Source: Orthonyx spaldingii
Lineage: Eukaryota > Chordata > Aves > Passeriformes > Orthonychidae
Direction: 5' to 3'
DNA length: 64,000 nucleotides
Assembly: GCA_013397795.1 (NCBI GenBank)
Contig: VZTJ01001390.1
Location: 533,085 to 597,084, forward strand
Shown here: positions 45,761 to 57,599 of the stretch, in pieces
How positions within the stretch are numbered: the first letter of the stretch is position 1
How the letters are laid out: every line of letters starts with the position of its first letter
Program-made: the position numbers and the translations under genes
The notes under the pieces: generated by a model
The model's database searches: none
Told to the model about the DNA's origin: nothing
Seen by the model: only the letters and a program-made list of their open reading frames with translations

Positions 45761-47792
45761 GGGGGTGGCTGTGCAGGTTTTATCAGGGTGGTACCTGAAA
45801 TCCAGCTAAAAGCAACTGCCTGGAGTAAATCCTGCCCTGTCTCCATCACCCTGGGGCAGAGGGAGGATGTGGTGGCACTTAGAAGGGGTGTGTGGGGTGA
45901 CCACAAAAACACGGACAAGTCACTTGGCTGGCAACAGGAGGTGACTTTTTAGAGATCATCCCCCAAAACCTCTCCAGAGGGCCTGGAGGAGATTTCGACA
46001 CTGCAGCAGCCTCAGACCGGCTCCATCTGAGCCCTCCTGGCTCTCCAGCACCACAGAGCCTGCCTGGCTTCTCCTCCAGGAAAATCTCAGCACTTTTAAT
46101 AGGCGATGAGGCACCTCCAATAATTCCAGCAGATGCTGCCAGTTCATGTGGGTTGACACAGAGCTTTATCATCAGCCCATATTGCTCCAATTACAATTTA
46201 GCCTATGGTCCTCTTGGGCTCATCTTTTATTTGTCTTTCACTGCTGAGTGTGGGAGGGAGAGGAGGTGGGAGAGGCCGGGGAATGTGTGTCTGACCTCTC
46301 CCTCCTTCGCTGCCACATCTCTGCACAGCCAATGCATTCCCAGCCACTCACGGGCTGTCCTCGGGCCAGAGCTGTGGATCTGGAATAAGAGCAAGTGTCC
46401 CTCACCAGACTCCACGCAAGAACCGCCCAGGGAAGCCCCTCGTTGCACCCCAGGGAGTTGAGCACAGTCCTGGCTCAGTTTCCCCTTGCAGTGAGGTACA
46501 GAAGGATTTATTGCACAGCCAGGTGTGCCGGAGCACTGGGTGCATTGGGATTTCTGGGAGCTGCTGCGGGGTAAGTGGAGCCAACACGCTGCTGCCATTT
46601 TTCAAACCTGGGAGCTGTGAAGGGAAGATTTTTCATTCTGAGGGTTAGGCTCTGCTCTGGCTGTGACAGTCACCTCTGTCTATATTCAAAGCTCAGGGAA
46701 AGTGTCTTTGGATGCTGTGTGGCCTCGTAAATGACATCTCGCTGCAGCTGGGGCGCAGGCAGAGCTGGTGACTGCTTATCCCATGGGGAAAATCAAACAC
46801 AGCTTCCAGAGCCTGCAGCTGGATAAACCTGTGTTAGGGGGGTCGGGGACTGGCTGGCCACACCTGGGCTCTGCCGAGGGGCTTTAGGCTCCCCAGGGTC
46901 CTCCAGGGCCCCGTTCACCATCACACCGACAGCAGGGCTCCCCCAGACCCCATCAAAAGGCTCTTCCAAGGCAAACTGCTTTGGGAACATTAAACACTGG
47001 CTGTAAATGTCTATTGGTTACTTAAGGGGAAAACCTTGGGATGACCTGTGTAAAGGATACACCCTCCCAGCACCCCAAATCCCAGAGGACTCAACGAACA
47101 TGAACACTCATTTAAACCACACCAGCAGCCCATTAAATCAAGTGTCTCCTCAATTAAGGACACACAAATAACTTCACTCTGCCCTCCATTAGCTGCTGCC
47201 TATTTGCATCTTGCATATCCAAAGATGGCAGAGACTCTCTGCTTTCATTTGTCGCGATGGGCTTGGCAAAAAAAAACACCCAAAACACCACTTCTCCCCC
47301 TGGGTAAAGTGTGAGCAAACCTCACTGTGGTGTGTGAATCCAGGGCAGTGGAGTCCTGCCTGCAGGGACCTGGAGCCATCCCCATCAGCACGTGGAACTC
47401 GCTCACTCAAAAATCCCTGTAACACAAACATCCCTGCTATAATGACTCTGGGAGAAGTAGAAAGGACTTGGAAATCTCCTGATAGGAGCCATGAGAACAC
47501 CACCACTGGTGGGACAAGATGTCAGGGACTCTGCCAGTCCCACCTACAGCTGAACCAGTGCTTGTCTCCCTCCCCATGGCTCCCCCCAAAACCCCAGTGC
47601 ACAGGAACCCCTACCCCCACCTCCAGAGCTCTCCCAGCAGCAGCTTCTCTTTCCGAACCCCAAATATCTCGTTGGTGGCTGCATAATTTTAATTTCCTGA
47701 AACCTTTAGCCCCCCATTTCAGCTGCCGTTGCCGCCTGGAGGATGTTCCCAGTGCCAGCAGGACCAGCTGCTCCCAGCATCACCTGGATCAG
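45761..47792. other. Intergenic, no gene recognised
   Basis: 46140-46230 is a short AT-rich patch (CAATTACAATTTAGCC). 46980-47230 is AT-rich unique sequence. No repeat or gene recognised. Confidence 0.5.
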
Positions 47793-47880
47793 GGAATCAC
47801 AGAATATCCTGAGGTGGAAGGGACCCACGGAGTCCAACTCCTGACCCTGCACAGGGCCACCCCAAGAGTGCGTGTGACAC
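47793..47880 (-). repeat. CR1-J-like LINE fragment (3' end, short)
   Basis: Reverse orientation: GGAATCACAGAATATCCTGA, GGTGGAAGGGACCCACGGAG, ACTCCTGACCCTGCACAGGG. Truncated after about 90 bp, right before the CpG-rich locus at 48 kb. Confidence 0.9.
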
Positions 47881-48009
47881 AGTTGGACGGGCTGTGTGAT
47901 TGATCCCAGCAGGATAAAATGCCCAAGTGCAGCCGACGCACAAGGAAGAATCCATTTTCCAGCCATCATTGACGGGAATCCTTACGGAAAGCAGGTTCCA
48001 GACGAGCAT

Positions 48010-48274
48010 CAGCCTTTGCAGGGCCTCGGGAAGCGCGGAGCGGCCGAGCTCCGCCGCAGGGACGGCGCTTCCCCATTTTCTCCCGCTTCCAGCGCGGCTT
48101 CCCCGAGCGATCGCACGCGAGGGCTTTGAAACGCGCTCCGCACAATCGCCCGTGCCAGGAAAACTCCTTCTCCCGGCTTTTTTGCTGCGAGCAAGCTCCG
48201 ATAGGGATCGCCGAGAATAAAGTCACTTCATTTGCAAACCGGGGAGCCAAATCTGATAGACATCAACATTCGAG
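48010..48274 (+). other. Candidate CpG-island first exon, unknown transcript
   Basis: 48010-48140 is dense in CpG (GCGCGGAGCGGCCGAGC, CGAGCGATCGCACGCGAGGG). The segment ends CATTCGAG with GTAAGT at 48275-48280, a near-consensus plus-strand donor. No coding frame is recognisable; it could be the first exon of a long non-coding RNA. A downstream plus-strand exon was not identified. Confidence 0.3.
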
Positions 48275-48404
48275 GTAAGTCAAGGAGCGGTGGAGCGCTG
48301 CCAGTTCCCCAAATGAATATTCATGGCAAACACTCCCCCAGCTCCGAGCTGAAGAGAAGCCGGCAGCAGGAAGGCTGCCCCTGGGAAGGGGAAGGCGCGG
48401 GACC

Positions 48405-48753
48405 GGGCTTATTTCATCCTTTTTATTGAGTGCAATTTTCTCTTTAGTACAATATTCTCTGAAAGATACTGTTACAAACTCCGACAATTTCAACACAATC
48501 AACAAATTAGGAAAGAAGGGGGGGGTGGGAGGGGGGAGCGAAAAAAAAATTGCGAGGATTGAAATCTTTTACAGACATCTCACTGGTTATGTACAGGACA
48601 GGGTAGGGCTGGCCCGGGACACGCCGCGGCTCGGGGGGACGGGACCGGGGCTGCGGGACCTCCCGGAGCATCCTGCGCTGGGAGGAGGGGGAGCGGCCCC
48701 TGGGACCCCCTCTCTGGCGCTGCTGCCCCGCTGCAATGCTGGACTCGACGCCC
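48405..48753 (-). other. Candidate terminal exon of an unknown minus-strand transcript
   Basis: A pyrimidine-rich run (minus strand, about 48795-48757: TTCTCACTCTCTCCTCGTCT, then CCCTCTTGCCTTGCAG) gives a strong acceptor at 48754. About 350 bp further on is AATAAA (48427-48422), preceded by TGTA words in AT-rich, 3'UTR-like sequence. A frame of about 80 codons crosses it but matches no family, so a non-coding RNA is at least as likely. The upstream exon is not identified; the CpG-rich 49.85-50.56 kb patch is a possible promoter. Confidence 0.3.
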
Positions 48754-49849
48754 CTGCAAGGCAAGAGGGAGACGAGGAGAGAGTGAGAACAGAGCTCAGA
48801 GAGCCACGCGTCCTTCCCCGCCGCGCCCGGAGAAAGCCAAAGGCTTCCTACAGCACATACAGCCTCTCTAAAAAAATATATATATATCCACAAGAAGCAG
48901 GGATTAATTAATATGCTGTCAGAAAAGTGATGATTTCACTGAAAGCTCTCCATTTCTCCTCAGGGGGAAAAGGAAGGAGTGGAAGAGATGGAATTCTTTG
49001 TGAAGCTGCGTTGCTTTAGGGAGCGGAGGCTGGGACGCGGTTTTGGGGGCGGGAGGGTTTCCGTGTCCCCCGGCAGCCGAGATGCCTTTCCCCACTGCAA
49101 GATGAGCCCCCCGCCCCGGGTGTAAAGCAGGAGCAAACCACCAGGCACCATCAAGTCGCTTCTTCCAATGTAACAAAAAAAAATCCCCATTTTCTCCGCT
49201 GCCAGGGGAAAACCAGGAGGTCTGGGAATCAGAGAGGCAGCCCCAGGAGAACCCTCTCCTCACCCTGCAACCAAGAAGTACCACAAAGCAGCAAAATCCC
49301 ATTATTTAGCCACTTTGGAGAGGCAAAGGTGCTGTCAATATGCAATTGCACCTTGGAAATATAAAGGCAGCACATAACAAAGCGATTGACTGCTGGGTCC
49401 CATTGCTGGGCCACAAAAAACCGGGGCTCACTGGCTAATTATTGCCGGGCATCCCTGTGCCTCTCCAAACATACCAATGCTTTCAGAAACCCACTCCAGC
49501 TGTGCCTGACATTTCACTCCTATTAAAATTCATCATTCTCCTGAACGGAAATGATTTTTTTCTTTAGCAAACCCAGGTAGTAATGAAAGTTTTATTTAGT
49601 AATGTAGTGTTTGGTGGAAAAGGGGGCAGAGAAAATGGAAGAGAAATTGAGATTATCTTTAAAAAAAAAAAAAAAAGGGAACTTGAGCGGGGGGAAAAGA
49701 CATTGCGGGATATTTCTTGGGCACAGGGGGCCATTTCTGGTGCCGTGCTTGGAGGTTTGGTCTCACAGCTCTCGTTAGCGTTAATGGGATCAGAACAGCA
49801 AATCAGCTGGAAACAAGCTGCGACAGAACCACAACCGATGTAAGGACGC

Positions 49850-50560
49850 TGCCCTCGCTGCTTGAGCAGGGCGGGTCCGGGGGATGGGTGCAAACCGGGG
49901 CGAGGTGGCGGCGATTTGTATCGGCTCCGGTGCTGCCACATTAAAGCCGGACGCGAGCGATGGCTCCGGCCCCGGGCGCTGCTCCCGGCTCCGCCACCGC
50001 CTTCCCCCGCGGCATTCCCGGCTCCTCCCGCCGTCCTTTCCCAGCCCGCCCGGCAGCAGCGGAGCTGGGGAAGGCTTTGGGGGTTTATTTTCCCCGCAGA
50101 ACCCGCGCCCTCCCGGGGGTGGTGGCTGCCAGCCCAGCTCTCCCACACGAGCTGCAGCCCTTCCTGTCGTCGGGGCAAAAATTATCCAGGGACAGCTAAG
50201 GAAGATTTGGGCCGCTCCCAAAGGATGGATCCCAAGGGGCTCGAGGGACAGGTCACGAACAGCTGGAGGAGGATGGGGGGCGCGGGGGCAGCGCTACCCA
50301 TCCCCAGCCACCGAGTCACTCCCTCATCCCTCATCCCTCATCCCTCATCCCTCATCCCACCTCCTCCTCCCGGAGCGCCGGCGTGGGAAGCCCTGCGAGG
50401 AGGGCGGAGGGCTTTGATCTCAGCCTGCGAGTGCTGGTGTGACACGAACAGCAATAGAAAGGCCCCGTTTGTGCGGTGAGGCGGCGTTCCACGAGGAAGG
50501 GGTTCCCGAGCAGCGCGGCTGGGATGCGGGCCCCGTGTCAGCCCCGGGGCGCTCTCCCTT
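49850..50560. other. CpG-rich island-like region
   Basis: CpG-dense in two parts (49860-50150 and 50250-50570). Flanked by AT-rich sequence with A-runs (49660-49677). Such islands usually mark promoters or unmethylated developmental loci. Open frames on both strands overlap and have no recognised product. Confidence 0.45.
50322..50358 (+). repeat. (TCATCCC)n short minisatellite, about 5 copies
   Basis: Seven-base unit TCATCCC in tandem, ending CATCCCACC, inside the CpG-rich region. Confidence 0.95.
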
Positions 50561-51369
50561 TCCGCGCTCCTGGGAACGGGCAGAATTGCAAATACCCAAA
50601 ATAATCAAGGATGGGCGGCACTGCAAACGCAGCTGCTGTGCCCTGCGATGCCAGGGAAAAAGGGAGCAGCTGGTGGGGTGGGAATGGGGAAGGATGGGGA
50701 CAGCTCTGGGAGTGACCCAAAGCCATCCCTGTATCCTGCGAGACCCCCTGAGAGCACGGGCCCATTTCCAAACCCTCTGCAAAGGGAGTCAGATCTCACC
50801 CCCTTTCCCTGGGGCCTCCCAGAGCTCCATCCCCATCCAGGCACCATCAGGGTCGTGACATGGCACTGCTATCCAGGCACAAACCCCAGCCCTGAGACCC
50901 TGACCACAGCTCCCAGATACTTAGGCTGGGGAATCTGAAGAGTTCACCCAAAGCACAGTGGGGAAGAATAAGTGAACCAACACAGATATGCACGTTCCAC
51001 ATCTGCCTGTCCATGGAAGCTCCCACAAGGATCCCATGTGAGGCTCACCAGGCTCCTCAAATAACACTTGGCATGAACTGCACCTCCTGCTGTCGGTCCT
51101 GCCTGGTACTAATTAGCATTGATAATTGCACCGATGGTGACCGTAATTTTCCTGCCCTCTCTCCCTACCTTCACACAAGGGTTCAATCGCCTAACGAGGC
51201 CCCTGAGGACAATCAGAGAGGAGCAGGTTCCCCCACCACGATGGCAGCTCCTGCACAACGTGAGGGGATGGGAGAGCAGAGAAGGGAAAGGCACAGCCCA
51301 GCTGCTGGATGGGGAAAGCTGCCGAGCCTTGTTTACTTGGGGACACAGAGAAAAGTTCACTCCAATTAA

Positions 51370-51520
51370 TTTTTTTAAGTGGATGGGTGTTAATCCCCCT
51401 ACACTTATCTAGAATTAACACAGCCTTAAGTAGATTTTTGCCTAATCCACTTCCACATCCGCCCCAAAAGGGCGCCGTCTGTTTTGGGAAGGAGCAGAGT
51501 TCAGCTAATCCACTTAAAAT
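51370..51520. promoter_or_regulatory. Candidate element with NKX-like inverted repeat
   Basis: TTTTAAGTGGAT at 51373-51384 is the exact reverse complement of ATCCACTTAAAA at 51508-51519. A further TAATCCACTT lies at 51443-51452, duplicating 51506-51515. TTAAGTGG/CCACTTAA is the recognised NKX2-class homeodomain site. Repeat-free surroundings support a regulatory element; activity is inferred. Confidence 0.35.
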
Positions 51521-54500
51521 GCACAGGGCTGCTTTGTTCAGATCAACCTCCTCCAGCATTTCCCTCCAGAGAGAGTCCAGGAGGCCTCAACACCATCCTG
51601 CCTCTGCCACTGATGGGACCACCTCGTCCACGGCCGTGTCACCTGCACTGCAGCTGTCCCTGTGCTGGGGTCTGCAGGGACCCAGAGATATCCCCAAAAC
51701 AGCAGAGCCACAGCAGGGTGGGACAGCCAGGGGCTGCAGGGCTGTCCAAATTCCAATGGCCAGAGGAGGGAGAGCAGAAGCAGCAGCGATGCTCAGACAC
51801 AGACAGGGAGGAGGGGACAGCTATGCCTGGGCTGGAGCACTGCTCGGTGCTGGTCTGTGGGGACAGCCAGCCAACAGTGACAGGCCTGGGGCACCATCCT
51901 GAGTGCCAGCAGCTCTGACAACCCCACAAGGCGCAGGTGAAGGGCACCACAGCCACCAAGACAGGTGCACTGCCCTCCCCAGCACCCATCTGCTGCTCTG
52001 ACGGGAACTAAGACACCACATTTATTGCCACGGATGCTCCCGGTTCCCACCTCACATCTCTTCCTGCCAGGCAGAGCAGAGGAGGCCGTCTCCTGATTGG
52101 AGCAGCTCCCCTTCCCATGTCAAACCCTGGGAAGGCAACACAGCCCATCAGTGTGCAGGGATGGACATGAGCCAGCAGATCTCCCCTGAGACACAAAGCC
52201 AAACCCTGAGGACATCAAAAATGGGAGAGCACAGCTCAGTAGCACCTCTCACACCTCCTAGACAGGCTTTGGAGAAGCTTGAGCTCAGCTGGGACAGGCA
52301 GAGCCATTCCCCCATGGCAGAAGGGTTGATGATCCAGGATGATCCCAAAGGACCCCTCCAGCCCCCAAAAATATGAAAAACATAAGCCAGAAGAGGTCAC
52401 TGATGGGGTGAAACAACTCGTCACACGAGTCCCGTCAGTGTGGACTTGGCTTCTCCTCTGTTATCACTCAAGAAGTTCCTGGCACTTCCGAAATTCTGAG
52501 GAGACTCGCTGGGAATGACCCAAGTATTGGATTACTATCCACCCCGGCAGGATCCTTCACGGATGAGGCACCACAGCAGACGATGACCTGAACATGAAAT
52601 CCCCCTGCAGCTCCTCACGCAGCGGGGACATTGGGGCAGCAGGGATGAGCAGCTCCTGGGTAAGAGCTGGAGCTGGATGTGACTCCCTGGCCCCCACCCT
52701 TCCCACTGGCAGTTCAAGGAGGACGGGTAGCCTTGGAGCTACAGAACATTTCTGGGTCTGTAAATCCATTCCTCGTCTCAGAAGCTGATTGATCCCTTTT
52801 TTTTAAACTGGAATTCAATGTTTAAGCATAATGATTTCCAAGTGAACACAGAGTGGCTCAGATATATTGGCAGTTTTTATGGATCAGAGGCAAAAAGCCT
52901 TAACTCAGACCTTAACGAAGGGAAACGTGTCCGTCCCCATCGCAGAACAACAGCAAGGGCTGATGGCAGTGCAAAAAAACCTTTCACAGGTGATGCCCAG
53001 TGATTTATCCCAGACCATGGGCCAGCTGGGATGTTCCCACAGGGATGTCCTTGGGGTGCAGGCAAATGCATTGACGAGATTCTGCAATCCAACCCCAACC
53101 CAACCCTTCCTTTCTCTGAATCAAACAGTGGGAAAAGCACAAAGCAGAAGAGGAGATCCCATGGGACTCAGGCTGGCACAAGGGGGACAGGGGGAAGGAC
53201 AGCCCTGTATTCTCCTTGGCAAAGGAGCATTAGAGGCACCAAAAGCTGACAGGCTCAGAAATAATGGTCCGAGATTACTCTTATTTAAAAACTGGCTGCC
53301 TGCTGTTTTCATCACAAGCCCTGCTTTGACTTGCAGCAGCATTTAAAATTAAATATACAAAAGTGCTTTCAAAGAACTGTTAATTTGAAAATTTGAAGGT
53401 CATTAAATGGCATAAAATACATTCCTTTTTTTTTTTTTTTCTGGAAAGAGGCACGTAATTGTGCCATTAATACATGCTCTTCTTCCACGTTCAAGCCTCG
53501 GATGTGCGAGGGGCTTGGGTTCACCTTCCCCGGCAGAGGCACCACATCTCCTTTCAATTACTGCCATCGAGAAACCTGCTGCTCCTCCATCACCCCCAGG
53601 GATGGGGCTGTGGAAAAAGCATGGAAAAGCCCCAAGGGAGAACGATGCAGCTGAATTGCAAATGGGGATTTTTGGGGGATGAGGCAAGTAACAGCAGGGC
53701 TGGGAATGTGAAGCGCGTTGGCAACACCCAGTCCAGTTGTGAGGATCTTGCCCACTGATTCTCACATGAGACCTTTCAGAGCAGGGGTTTGGTAGCCAAA
53801 AGTCCCTTTTTTGATTTAACACTCCATGCAAAAAGGACAAAGCCAACCCAGATACACACACACACACAAAAAAAAACCTTAAAAAGACACAAAAGGGCTG
53901 AAGTTTTTACAGTTGCCATAGAAATGGAGAGAAGGAGCTGACGACTGCCGAGCACAAAGTGAAAGGCCGGGATCAGGGGCAAGGGTGAGGTGGGCTCACC
54001 CACATCCATGCAAGGATATTCATGTGGGATGCAGCGAGAGGAGCAAGGCACTGTGACTGAGCTTCACCCATGAGCAGTGGCAGGGGTCAGGATCCAACCC
54101 AGGGAGTTTCACCAGCAATGGGCACCTCCCAGCACTTCCACATGGCACAGGAACCCACCACGGCCGCATGTGATGGAGGAAAGGCCTATGCAGTTGGTCC
54201 TCTTTGATTCAAAACTCCTTTTTCTTCCCTTTAAACCAAAACTCTGCAGGGAGAAAACAGTTTCTGAACCATCCCTTCTCCTCTGGGATCAAAGAAAGGA
54301 AGTCCAACTCCAACTAACGTGGATCAGAAGATGTGAAATTGGAGTGTTCATCTTTAGACCAAGGAGGAGGCTCTTGCCAGCGCAGGAGCAGCAGGGCAGC
54401 ATCAAAGAGGTGCCACCCAAGTCAAGGTGAGAGCTTCTTTGGCATCTGACAAAGGAAAAGGTCGAACACAACGCTGCTGCCATGGCCAGGCAGGGATAGC

Positions 54501-55254
54501 GCTGTCACTTTCAGAAAGGCTTCACAGTTTGGAAAACTGATTTTACTTGGAAGAAAGGCCTCTAAAGAAACAAAATGGTCTGTCAGGAGTCATCTGAAAT
54601 TTTTATGTTGTTTTTTTCAATAAAAAGCTAAAACCAAATGTGGTTATTTTGGTCCTTTCCCCTTGTTTTCCACTAATAGACTGATGGCCTTTGGTGAAAT
54701 CTTACAGTTTGGATGAAATGACTTTTATTGAAAGGCAAGAGAACAGGTGGCCCATGGTGACCCTTCCTCAAGTATCATCTTGACGGCAACTCCCTTGGCC
54801 CATGATGCCTCTTCACTGCAGGGATTTGTTTGAGCCCTCCTGCACTTTCTCTGCTCAGCCCTGAGCACCACCAATCTGCTGCTGGGCTCTTGCATGACCC
54901 TGGAGGGGACACATCCAGGTCCCAGCACAAGGCCAAGATGGGGGGACAGCTGGTTAGGAGTGGTGGGTTATATGGGAATCATCTGCTCTGACACAGCTCA
55001 GGAGACATCACATGTTGGACAGCTGGGAAAGAGCAACAGGATGGAGAGGCCACCAGCCCTGGCAATGCCCAGGGGCACTGCTGGTGGCCCCAAGCCAAGG
55101 AGCATCATCCACCATGGGAAATTGAACCAAGATGGTCTTGGCTTCTCTGACAGCACCTGAGCTCCCAGACAGCCTGTTTGATCCCTCAGGGGTACCTGGT
55201 TTGCTGGGGGGGGATGGGATGGCCAGGACTGAATGCTTCACATTTCATATTCAC

Positions 55255-55512
55255 AATGAAATGGCCTCAAGCTGTGCCAGGGGAGGTTCAAGCTGGACAC
55301 CAGGAAGAATTTCTTCACTGAAGGAGTGGTTAAACATTGGAATGGGCTGCCCAGGGAGGTGGTGGAATCCCCATCCCTGGAGGTGTTCAAGGAACGCTGG
55401 ACATGGCACTCAGTGCCCTGGACTGGTTGACACAGTGGGGATCGGCCACAGATTGGACTCGATGATCTCAGAGACCCACTCTCGCCCTATGACACTGTGG
55501 TTCTCTATGAAA
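55255..55512 (+). repeat. CR1 LINE fragment (3' end)
   Basis: Plus strand: GAAATGGCCTCAAGCTGTGC, GCTGGACACCAGGAAGAATT, CATTGGAATGGGCTGCCCAG, TCCCCATCCCTGGAGGTGTT, CTCGATGATCTCAGAGACCC, tail ATGACACTGTGGTTCTCTATG. Near full homologue of the 4741 copy. Confidence 0.93.
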
Positions 55513-57599
55513 GGGTTCACACTAAACCAGGGTTGCCGTGGTGTGGCGGGGCAGGGGTGGCGCCGAGCAGGCAGCAGCAGCTGCCTCACAGGTGCTCACG
55601 GGGCTGGCGACAGCGGTGGGGGAGCCGTAAAGGTGCAGTATTGATATTTAGCCTGTGTGGCTGTCACTCGTTCCTTTAAAAGCCTTTAGCTTCCTTCTAA
55701 TAAACGAGAAATCATAAAAAACCCCACAAAGGACCCTTCAGCGCCGGCGAATACCAATGTGGCGGGCGGCGCATTAGCATGCGCGGCGCCCGCTCCATCT
55801 GCATGTTGTGTTCCGTGTGACAACACCCCCGAATACAGATTCGGGCCGCCAGCATCCCGAGAGGTATTAGCAAGCGTCTATCAGGCAGGACGAGGAGCAG
55901 TCCCTGCTGTTGTAAACAAGGGGTGTTTTTCTCTGCCTCTTTCTCCGGGGGGAGTTCAGTGAATTGAAACAAGCTCATTCCTGCATCTTGTTAGTTCCCC
56001 TTCTTCGGCAGGGCATGGGTCATCTGCTTTGGGCAGTGCAAGAAAAAAACTGGAGGTGTGAAGAGCACCCCAAAGGGTCCTTCACCTGCTGGTGGTGATG
56101 AACCATGAGCACGACCCAATGAACATGCTCCTCATGAACCACCATGAACGGAGCACGTGCTCCTCACGGGACACACGGGGGTCCCTCCAGCTGCAGAGGA
56201 CCCTGACAGCCCCAACACAGGAGGGACAGTGCTCCCACCCAGGACATGTGGACAGGTGCTGCAGCAGGCAGAGCACAGGCTTGCCCCCTTGCATTCAGTG
56301 GCAGCACGCAAACCTGGTGAGGCATCTCCAGGCACAGATGGGAATACAATGAGGCAGATGGATGAGGAGCAATCCCATGGTGTAGCTGGATGTGGGCAGC
56401 CCCATTGCCAGGACAGACATGGGGAAAACCCACCACCCAGGTGGGCACGATCCATCCCCATGGCACTGATGGACACAGGGCATCACCGCAGTCAGAGAAG
56501 TAAAGCAGCCCCTATAACGCAGCTGGATATGGGGCATCCCTGTGGCTCAGGAACACCCCCAGGACATGGATGGGTGCAGGACATCCCCATGGCGCTAGCA
56601 GATGTGCAGCATCGCCACGGTGGGGATGGAAGAGTGAGGGGGATGGAGGGTGAGTGAGGAGGAAGGAAGGTGAGTGAGGAGGACAGAGGGTCTCCATGTA
56701 CACATGAGCCACTGCACCACCAAATCTCGGCTGGGACCTGCAGCCCCTGAGGCACAGCCACAGCCAGCCCGTGCCACGCGGGTGCTGGCACGGCGCCGGC
56801 GAGAGCGCAGTGATGGATCGTTGCAACTTGCACACAGCCGTCTAAGTAAAAGCCTTATTAAGAGTTCATTTGTTTTATAAACTCCCGGCGCAATCCACGG
56901 GGGGAAGTCAGATGGCCCAGCCTTACAATATTCTGGGTAAACACTGACACACGTCGGGCAATTTTAACCGGATCAATTTGCCTAGGAGACCAATGGAGGA
57001 ACCAGAAAAAAGAATAAAAACCAAATTAAATATGGGGGAACATCCACTGCGAGAGGCTATAAAGAAGAGCAGAAAAATATGGAGCAGGACAGGCAGACAG
57101 ACAGAGACGCATGAGACAATCACACCTACCTCTGAAGCCATGAAACCTAAGTCCATAAATCAATATTAAAATCCTTAGGTCCACAAGATGGGGGAAAAAG
57201 TCCTCCATAGCCATCTTCCAGACATTGCCCAGGCTCTGGAGGCCTGAGCAGTCCATTTCCCAGAGTATCTCTCCTCCTCCAGCAGCCACCAACCCAGTCA
57301 CAGCCACACGGCAGCTCCTCCGGTCCCGTCCCATCCCCGCCGCGCTGGCCAGCCCTCAGCATCCTCCTCCCCACATGCAGGATACCGAGTGCTCCCTTCA
57401 TCGCCGGGTGCTTCCCGGTTGCCTCCCGCCCCCGGGAGCACCCTGGTCTCCTGGGCTGGGGACCGGCCGGCCGCTGGCCGCAGGGTCAGTGCTGGTCTTC
57501 GGTCACGGACGAGCAGTGAGTCCACGGAAGGTTGACAACATACACAGGCGCACAAGCGCGCACAAACACACGGGAACACCTCTTTCCACTTCCCAGGAT
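55513..57599. other. Immediate downstream flank of EPHB1, no gene recognised
   Basis: 55640-56010 and 56850-57160 are AT/CpG-mixed, repeat-free blocks resembling conserved non-coding DNA. 56090-56690 is GC-balanced sequence rich in ATGG/CCAT words with spurious open frames on both strands. Late poly(A) sites of EPHB1 could extend into this region. Confidence 0.5.
55640..56010. promoter_or_regulatory. Candidate regulatory element with CpG core and ATTAGCAT
   Basis: The AT-rich left flank (TATTGATATTTAGCC, TTCTAATAAACG) meets a CpG-rich core with GCGCAT-TAGC-ATGCGC (55769-55784, a 6-bp hairpin enclosing the POU-like word ATTAGCAT), then an AT-richer right flank (GAATTGAAACAAGC). No repeat similarity. 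It lies about 1.6-2 kb downstream of the predicted EPHB1 poly(A) site. Confidence 0.35.

Larger units (their letters stand above)
47881..55254. other. Intergenic; CpG-rich 48-50.6 kb locus, then unique sequence
   Basis: 48.0-50.6 kb holds several CpG-rich patches and candidate exons on both strands (listed separately). 50.6-55.25 kb is unique sequence with AT-rich blocks at 51060-51160, 51360-51520, 52790-52960 and 53240-53470, a CA/poly(A) stretch at 53845-53875 and no recognised gene. Confidence 0.5.

Noticed and set aside
48507..48893. 128-codon minus-strand frame through the candidate terminal exon, as a protein
   Set aside because: Arg/Pro/Ser-rich from CpG content, with no family motif. 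It was kept only as part of a possible non-coding transcript.
49564..50221. Two long minus-strand frames in the CpG island
   Set aside because: Overlapping frames open in CpG-rich sequence, ending in poly-Phe from a T-run. No homologue recognised.
52250..52370. Degenerate CR1 (CCCCATGGCAG, GATGATCCAG, GGACCCCTCCAGCCCC)
   Set aside because: Word order is suggestive, but no terminal repeat or second anchor; too decayed to call.
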